NCBI GenBank assembly: GCA_049972045.1
Contig: JBMFKS010000119.1
Span: 1-8,334 of the forward strand
DNA: 8,334 nt
Source of the DNA: SpSt-77 sp049972045
Lineage (GTDB): Bacteria; Chloroflexota; Anaerolineae; B4-G1; DUEL01
Reading direction: 5' to 3'
Positions 4,581-8,334 of this stretch are shown one piece after another. The first letter of the stretch is position 1; the number at the start of each line of letters is the position of its first letter. The position numbers were made by a program, and so were the translations under genes. The notes beneath the pieces are model-generated. The model did no database searches, was not told where the DNA came from, and saw only the letters and a program-made list of their open reading frames with translations.

Positions 4581-5865
4581 GCGGCGACGCCGGGCACTGC
4601 GGGGGGCCACCTCCGGCCTGGTGCTCCTTCTGTTGACCTCGTGTGTCGCTCCCCTTTCACCCCCGACGCCCTCCCTGCCTCCGACGTCCCCTCCTTCCCC
4701 GCCTCCTCCAACGGCCACCCCCTGGCCCGGGCCACTGATGGTTACCCTGACCCTCTGGCTTCCGGAGGAACTGAGCCCCTACGGGGAGAAGGCCGGGGCT
4801 GACCTTTTGGCCGGTCACCTGGCGGATTTCGGGGCGGCCTATCCCGACCTGCAGGTCCAGGCGATCGTCAAAAAGAGTCACGGGCGCGGCGGGCTACTGG
4901 ATTTTCTGCGAACGGCCAGCGTCGCCGCCCCGTCCGTCCTCCCGGACCTGGTGGTGCTGGATGAGGCGGACCTGCAGGTGGCGGCCCACTCGGGCCTCCT
5001 TCAGCCGTTGGACGGTCTGATCCCCCCCGACCTGGAGACGGACCTGTTCCCCTTCGCCGCCGGATGGGGGCGGGTAGGCGAATCCACCTTCGGTTTGCCT
5101 CTGGCTATTGAACTGCAGCATCTGGCCTACGCTCCGGCCTCGCTTTCCTCCCCTCCTCTCTCCTGGGACGCCGTGCTCTCCGCCGGACTGCCTCTCTTCT
5201 TCCCCGCCGCCGGGGAGAACGGCATCGCGGACGATTTTACCTTCATCCAGTACCTGGGCGCAGGGGGCCGCCTGACGGATGGGGAGGGGAATCCCACATT
5301 GGAGGAAGGGCCGCTGACGGCGGTCCTGGATTTCTACGCTCAGGCGACAGCAACCGGAGTGATTTCTCCTCTGGTGGTTCTCTCTCTCGGGAGCGCCGAA
5401 GAATGCTGGGCTCGCTTCCAGGAAGAGGGAGGGATGGCCGTCGTGGATTCCCGCTGGTTCTGGACGGAGGGGGAAAGGACAGCCGAGCCGGGGCCAATTC
5501 CCACCTGGGACGGCCGTCCGGTCGCGCTGGCGGAGGGATGGGCGCTCGCACTGGTGACCGCCCATCCAGAGCGACAGCAACGGGCAATGGCGCTGGCGGC
5601 CTGGCTGCTGGACCCTGGCTGGTACGGGGCATGGACCCAGAGCACCGGCTACCTGCCGGCGACCCGGAGTGGTCTGGCGGGGTGGACGGTTTCGGTGGAG
5701 CGACGGGAGGTACTGAGTGGGGTTCTGGCGGGGGCGCGGGGACCCTTGCCCCAGTCCCTGCGGGAGCGGTTGGGGCCGCCCCTGCAAATGGCCGTGGAGG
5801 GGGTCCTCCGGGGCCGCCAGAGCCCGGCAGAGGCCGCCGCCCGCGCCGTTCAGTCGCTGAGATGA
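4570..5865 (+). CDS. extracellular solute-binding lipoprotein (family 1 type, sugar ABC transporter-like)
   Basis: The product is 431 residues. It starts with a lipoprotein signal: an Arg-rich n-region (2-11), a hydrophobic stretch (16-22) and lipobox L22-T-S-C25, so Cys25 should be lipid-anchored on the outer face of the membrane. A Pro/Ser/Thr-rich tether follows (about 26-55), then a two-lobed solute-binding domain. Typical marks are LPDLVVLDEADL (124-135), a GRVGESTFGLPLAIELQHLAY stretch (167-187), GYLPATRSG (360-368), and a C-terminal helix like that of family 1 sugar-binding proteins (about 405-430). The start at ATG 4570 is preferred because GGAG (4559-4562) lies seven bases upstream and because it gives a clean signal peptide; an ATG at 4486 would lie inside the oxidoreductase gene. 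It overlaps that gene by 11 bases, implying coupled translation. No permease or ATPase gene is visible, and the ligand is unknown. Confidence 0.87.
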   Translation: MRSERRRRALRGATSGLVLLLLTSCVAPLSPPTPSLPPTSPPSPPPPTATPWPGPLMVTLTLWLPEELSPYGEKAGADLLAGHLADFGAAYPDLQVQAIVKKSHGRGGLLDFLRTASVAAPSVLPDLVVLDEADLQVAAHSGLLQPLDGLIPPDLETDLFPFAAGWGRVGESTFGLPLAIELQHLAYAPASLSSPPLSWDAVLSAGLPLFFPAAGENGIADDFTFIQYLGAGGRLTDGEGNPTLEEGPLTAVLDFYAQATATGVISPLVVLSLGSAEECWARFQEEGGMAVVDSRWFWTEGERTAEPGPIPTWDGRPVALAEGWALALVTAHPERQQRAMALAAWLLDPGWYGAWTQSTGYLPATRSGLAGWTVSVERREVLSGVLAGARGPLPQSLRERLGPPLQMAVEGVLRGRQSPAEAAARAVQSLR

Positions 5866-5866
5866 A

Positions 5867-5900
5867 GCGGGCCAGGCTCTTCCGGAAGAGCCCGGCCCGC
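5867..5900. terminator. hairpin between convergent genes, probable bidirectional terminator
   Basis: GCGGGCCAGGCTCTT (5867-5881) is complementary to AAGAGCCCGGCCCGC (5886-5900) at 14 of 15 positions, with a four-base CCGG loop. It fills almost exactly the 35-base space between the lipoprotein stop (5865) and the peptidase stop (5901). Position and strength argue for transcription termination from both sides. Neither side has a long T-run, so this is not a textbook intrinsic terminator. Confidence 0.7.
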
Positions 5901-7121
5901 CTATATCTCCACCACCAGTTCCTTCGGCAGCGGGGTCAGGTTGTGGACCCGCCCCTCCTCATCTATCCACAGGACATCTTCCAGGCGAACCCCGTAGCCT
6001 TTATCCGGGTCGTAGAGGCCCGGCTCCACGGTGAAGACGTGGCCCGGCTGGAGGGTGCGGGTGTTGCTGGGGACATCGGTGAAGACCGGTTCTTCGTGAA
6101 TGGCCAGCCCCAGCCCGTGCCCGATGAGATGGTTGAAGCCCACTTCGGTCTCCGGATCCTCTGCCAGCGTTGGATAGCCCCGTTCGGCGAAGAAGGCGCA
6201 GGCCACCTGCTGGAGGCGCCGGGCCTCCACCCCCACCCGGACCTCGGCGATCACCGCGTCCAGACAGCCCGCCACGTCCCGATACACCCTCTCCACTTCC
6301 GGCGGCGCGTAGCCCAGGCAGAAAGTGCGGGTCAGGTCAAAGGAGTAGCCGCCTGCCCGCTGGGGGAAGATGTCGTAGACGATGGTCTGGCCCAGCCGGA
6401 TGGGGTCATCCGGGCGGCCCTGGCTGTGGGGGACGCCCGCGTCCCGCCCGATGGCGAAGATGAACCCCTCAGGGGATTCCAGCCGCCGCTGGGCCAGCAA
6501 TTGGTAGACGTATTCCTTCACCCGGCCGACGGTCAGCGGGGCACCGTCATCGGTGATCAGCGTTTCGTCCTTCACCCGGTGGCGGCGCAGAAAAGCCATC
6601 GTCTCCTCCACCACCTCGCCGGTCAGGCGGGCGACCTCCCGAATCCGGGCCACCTCGTCGACGTCCTTCGTCGCCCGGGCGACTTCCAGGAGGTTCTCCT
6701 CGTATTCGCCCCGCACGCGGATCTCCGGCAGCGCCTCCGCCAGGGCGGAGAGGAACCGATACGCGTACCCCTGGTCGGCCATACCGTAGAAGCCCACCTC
6801 CCCCCGCACCCCCAGGTCGGCGAAGATGCGGCGGTAGAGTTCCACCGTCGCCTTCAGCCGGTCGCCGGTCTCGCGGAGAATTTCGGTGAACCGATAGCGG
6901 GCCATGTTGATCAGGGGGAGGCCGGTGGCCGCGGCCTCGTCCCGCTCAATCGGGGAATGGATGAAGACGGGGGGCTCGCCCCGCTTTTTGACCACAATCC
7001 CCTGGGTGACAGCAGCGTCCCCGAGGAGGTAGCGCAGGGACGGGTTACCATAGGTGCGCCCGGAGACGACAAAGGCGTCCAACCCCCGGGCTTCCATTAA
7101 AGCGTCCAGGTCGCGTTTCAT
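5901..7121 (-). CDS. M24 family metallopeptidase (Xaa-Pro aminopeptidase/creatinase-like)
   Basis: The 406-residue product has the two-domain layout of aminopeptidase P and prolidase-type enzymes. An N-terminal creatinase-like domain covers about 1-155, and a C-terminal pita-bread domain about 156-400. All five metal-binding residues expected in M24 are seen: D250 (VYDIFP), D262 (YSFDLTRTF), H335 (HLIGHGLGLAIHE), E366 (TVEPGLY) and E381 (RLEDVLWI). H342 matches the usual accessory histidine. Such enzymes use two manganese, cobalt or zinc ions to cleave X-Pro bonds during peptide recycling; the exact substrate cannot be told from motifs. No signal peptide is present, so it should be cytoplasmic. 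The ATG at 7119-7121 has only a distant AGGAG (13-base spacing), so initiation may be weak. It follows the methyltransferase gene by 52 bases on the same strand, but base composition differs, so shared function is unlikely. Confidence 0.92.
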   Translation of the reverse strand: MKRDLDALMEARGLDAFVVSGRTYGNPSLRYLLGDAAVTQGIVVKKRGEPPVFIHSPIERDEAAATGLPLINMARYRFTEILRETGDRLKATVELYRRIFADLGVRGEVGFYGMADQGYAYRFLSALAEALPEIRVRGEYEENLLEVARATKDVDEVARIREVARLTGEVVEETMAFLRRHRVKDETLITDDGAPLTVGRVKEYVYQLLAQRRLESPEGFIFAIGRDAGVPHSQGRPDDPIRLGQTIVYDIFPQRAGGYSFDLTRTFCLGYAPPEVERVYRDVAGCLDAVIAEVRVGVEARRLQQVACAFFAERGYPTLAEDPETEVGFNHLIGHGLGLAIHEEPVFTDVPSNTRTLQPGHVFTVEPGLYDPDKGYGVRLEDVLWIDEEGRVHNLTPLPKELVVEI

Positions 7122-7173
7122 CGGATATGAATGGCTCCTAAAAGCACTTGCCTAACCGGGAGTATCTCCGATG

Positions 7174-8040
7174 TTACTCGTCCTCGGGCCAGAGCAAACT
7201 CTGGCGGGCATGGATTCCGGATGGGCGAAACCGTCCCACCCACTCTCCCCGGGCTTTCCGTTCCTGGAAGGTCTTCTGCACTTTGTGAAGTTCCAGTTCC
7301 GCCAGAACGCGAGCCTGTTCTCGCTCCGCGTGCTCCAGCCGCTCATTGGCAATGGCTACATATGGTTCGCTGATGTCTATCCCAAAGAATTCACATCCCA
7401 GGAGTTTGGCGGCGACCAGAGTTGTCCCAATGCCGGCATAGGGATCCAGCACAATTCCCTTCCGACCGTCCAGAACGGAATAAATACAGCGCACAGGCAG
7501 TTCAATGGGAAACGGGTTGGGATGACGGGGATCCCGTTCGGGTCGGATTTCCCAAACCGAGGTCAGCAGAGCGTGGTGGGAGCCTAACTCTGTGCCGATG
7601 GTATCCCCGGGGAAACGGGGCTTGCAGAGCCAGTAAATTCGTTCATCCACCTGCCAGAATCGCCAGCCCCGCAGGTTAGCCGCAATTTTCCGATGCCAGA
7701 TAATTTCTTGCCTCAACACCCATTGCGAACGGCTGACCCATTCGTAAGGGTGAATGAGCCGACCTCTGGACCACCGGATTTTATGGTTGTAGAAGAGGGA
7801 ACCTCCCGGTCGGGTAACCCGATAAATCTCATCCAATACTGCGATTTGTTCTTCCTGGTAAATCTTCTCTTCCTTCCGGTCGGTTGCTGTATCATATACT
7901 ACCCGATCTACCAGCCACCCCCGGTCTCGCTCTCCCTTGTTATACGGCGGTGAAGTGACAGTGACATCAAAAAGGTTATCTGGCAGAGTCCTCAGGACCT
8001 CCAGAGCATCTCCAACCACAACCGTATTCAAATCCGGCAT
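7174..8040 (-). CDS. site-specific DNA methyltransferase, class beta, probably N4-cytosine
   Basis: The 288-residue enzyme belongs to the N6_N4_Mtase family. The catalytic motif TSPPY is at 29-33. The S-adenosylmethionine motif DPYAGIGTT (199-207), with GIDIS (220-224) after it, lies C-terminal to it. This motif IV-first, motif I-last order defines class beta. Ser in the SPPY motif favours N4-cytosine over N6-adenine as the target, though motif alone is not proof. Residues about 85-180 should hold the target-recognition region. The charged tail after about 235 is outside the core. The ATG at 8038-8040 has a strong purine-rich site (AGGAGGGAGG, 8045-8054). The start lies inside the 3' end of the small upstream gene, implying translational coupling. 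GC content is well below that of the M24 gene. No restriction enzyme is recognisable, so it is either solitary or its partner lies beyond the window. Confidence 0.9.
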   Translation of the reverse strand: MPDLNTVVVGDALEVLRTLPDNLFDVTVTSPPYNKGERDRGWLVDRVVYDTATDRKEEKIYQEEQIAVLDEIYRVTRPGGSLFYNHKIRWSRGRLIHPYEWVSRSQWVLRQEIIWHRKIAANLRGWRFWQVDERIYWLCKPRFPGDTIGTELGSHHALLTSVWEIRPERDPRHPNPFPIELPVRCIYSVLDGRKGIVLDPYAGIGTTLVAAKLLGCEFFGIDISEPYVAIANERLEHAEREQARVLAELELHKVQKTFQERKARGEWVGRFRPSGIHARQSLLWPEDE

Positions 8041-8273
8041 GGAACCTCCCTCCTCAGGTGTTCCAGATATGCTTTAAATCTCCGGGTTAAGTAGGGTTGA
8101 AACCTCTGCCATTCCTGGCTCAGAAAAAGTAAGCGCACATCGTGGTTATCCTGATAATCTGTGAAAGTAAAACTTGCGCTGCGCAAGAACAGACCTGCTG
8201 GCCGATTTCCCATGAAATGCCGATCTAATTGTGACTTGATCGTGTTGTATATAGCCGCAAAGGGAACTTCCAT
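8028..8273 (-). CDS. small protein of unknown function overlapping the methyltransferase start
   Basis: The ORF encodes 81 residues, rich in aromatic and basic residues, with a likely helical C-terminus (about 54-75, containing QEWQRFQPYLTRRF). I do not recognise the family. It has no helix-turn-helix typical of a restriction-modification controller protein, no nuclease motif that I can defend, and no membrane segment. An in-frame stop lies three codons upstream of the ATG at 8271-8273, so the ORF cannot extend further. No good ribosome site precedes it. Its last 13 bases overlap the methyltransferase gene, which supports it being real and co-translated. It could be a small partner of the methyltransferase, a remnant of a lost restriction gene, or a chance ORF in AT-richer DNA. 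Confidence 0.45.
   Translation of the reverse strand: MEVPFAAIYNTIKSQLDRHFMGNRPAGLFLRSASFTFTDYQDNHDVRLLFLSQEWQRFQPYLTRRFKAYLEHLRREVPCRI
8045..8054 (-). promoter_or_regulatory. ribosome binding site of the methyltransferase
   Basis: Read on the minus strand this is AGGAGGGAGG, ending four bases before the ATG. It holds overlapping Shine-Dalgarno matches and lies within the coding sequence of the upstream small ORF. Confidence 0.7.
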
Positions 8274-8294
8274 TCTTTGTGGTTATCTTTAATT

Positions 8295-8334
8295 CACCAC
8301 GAAGACACCAAGACACGAAGTTTTAATTCTTGTG
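8295..8334. repeat. ACACGAAG-type dispersed repeat, cut by the window end
   Basis: Three 8-base units sit in tandem (8297-8304, 8305-8312, 8313-8320: CCACGAAG, ACACCAAG, ACACGAAG), preceded by CA to give a CACC start. The octamer TTTAATTC lies on both sides (8288-8295 and 8322-8329). The final CTTGTG may be the start of an opposite arm. It resembles the CACC...GGTG element at 425-485 in organisation and lies directly upstream of the small minus-strand gene. Confidence 0.55.

Noticed and set aside
5403..7100. 565-residue plus-strand open frame spanning the lipoprotein end and the peptidase gene
   Set aside because: It overlaps two genes with clear family motifs, crosses the convergent terminator and is Gly/Pro/Arg-rich without motifs.

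Overview
The window is a GC-rich stretch (one sampled M24-gene line counts 77% G+C) of a draft bacterial scaffold. It contains one run of Ns (3101-3198). High GC, a heptad-repeat coiled-coil/PD-(D/E)XK protein, a lone ssb outside an rpsF-ssb-rpsR cluster, Pro/Ser/Thr-rich lipoproteins and dispersed CACC...GGTG intergenic repeats together suggest a Chloroflexota (Anaerolineae/Thermoflexia-like) bacterium, possibly from a metagenome. This is an inference; no rRNA or other marker gene is present.

Layout. Positions 1-419 hold the 3' end of a divergent RmlC-type sugar-nucleotide epimerase gene. A 227-base spacer follows, with a dispersed-type inverted repeat and a very good sigma-70 promoter (569-596). 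This drives a coiled-coil protein with a C-terminal PD-(D/E)XK nuclease-like domain (647-1498), built from in-frame 63- and 42-bp tandem repeats. Next come a long class II fructose-bisphosphate aldolase family protein (1566-2975) and single-strand DNA-binding protein (ssb). The start of ssb is duplicated on both sides of the N gap (79 bp identical), almost certainly because two overlapping contigs were scaffolded without being merged. A 388-base spacer (3623-4010) has no convincing gene but is densely packed with inverted repeats. After it lie a small cytoplasmic sulfite-oxidase-like molybdopterin protein (4011-4580) and, overlapping it by 11 bases, a solute-binding lipoprotein (4570-5865) with no permease nearby.

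The minus-strand half converges on this pair. A 35-base gap holds a strong hairpin (5867-5900) that probably terminates both sides. An M24 metallopeptidase/Xaa-Pro aminopeptidase-like gene follows (5901-7121, minus). Upstream of it are a class-beta, probably N4-cytosine, DNA methyltransferase (7174-8040, minus) and a small unrecognised gene (8028-8273, minus) overlapping the methyltransferase start. This last block has clearly lower GC (sampled lines 45-55%), carries no recognisable restriction enzyme inside the window, and looks like acquired DNA. An ACACGAAG-type dispersed repeat closes the window.

How the genes work together: this is mostly a series of short, functionally unrelated units (carbohydrate metabolism, DNA binding, redox, peptide turnover). 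Two pairs are likely translationally coupled: oxidoreductase + lipoprotein, and small ORF + methyltransferase. I found no convincing new multi-gene defence or biosynthetic system. The points most worth a second look are the assembly duplication at ssb, the structured spacer after ssb, the expandable heptad-repeat nuclease and the low-GC methyltransferase block.
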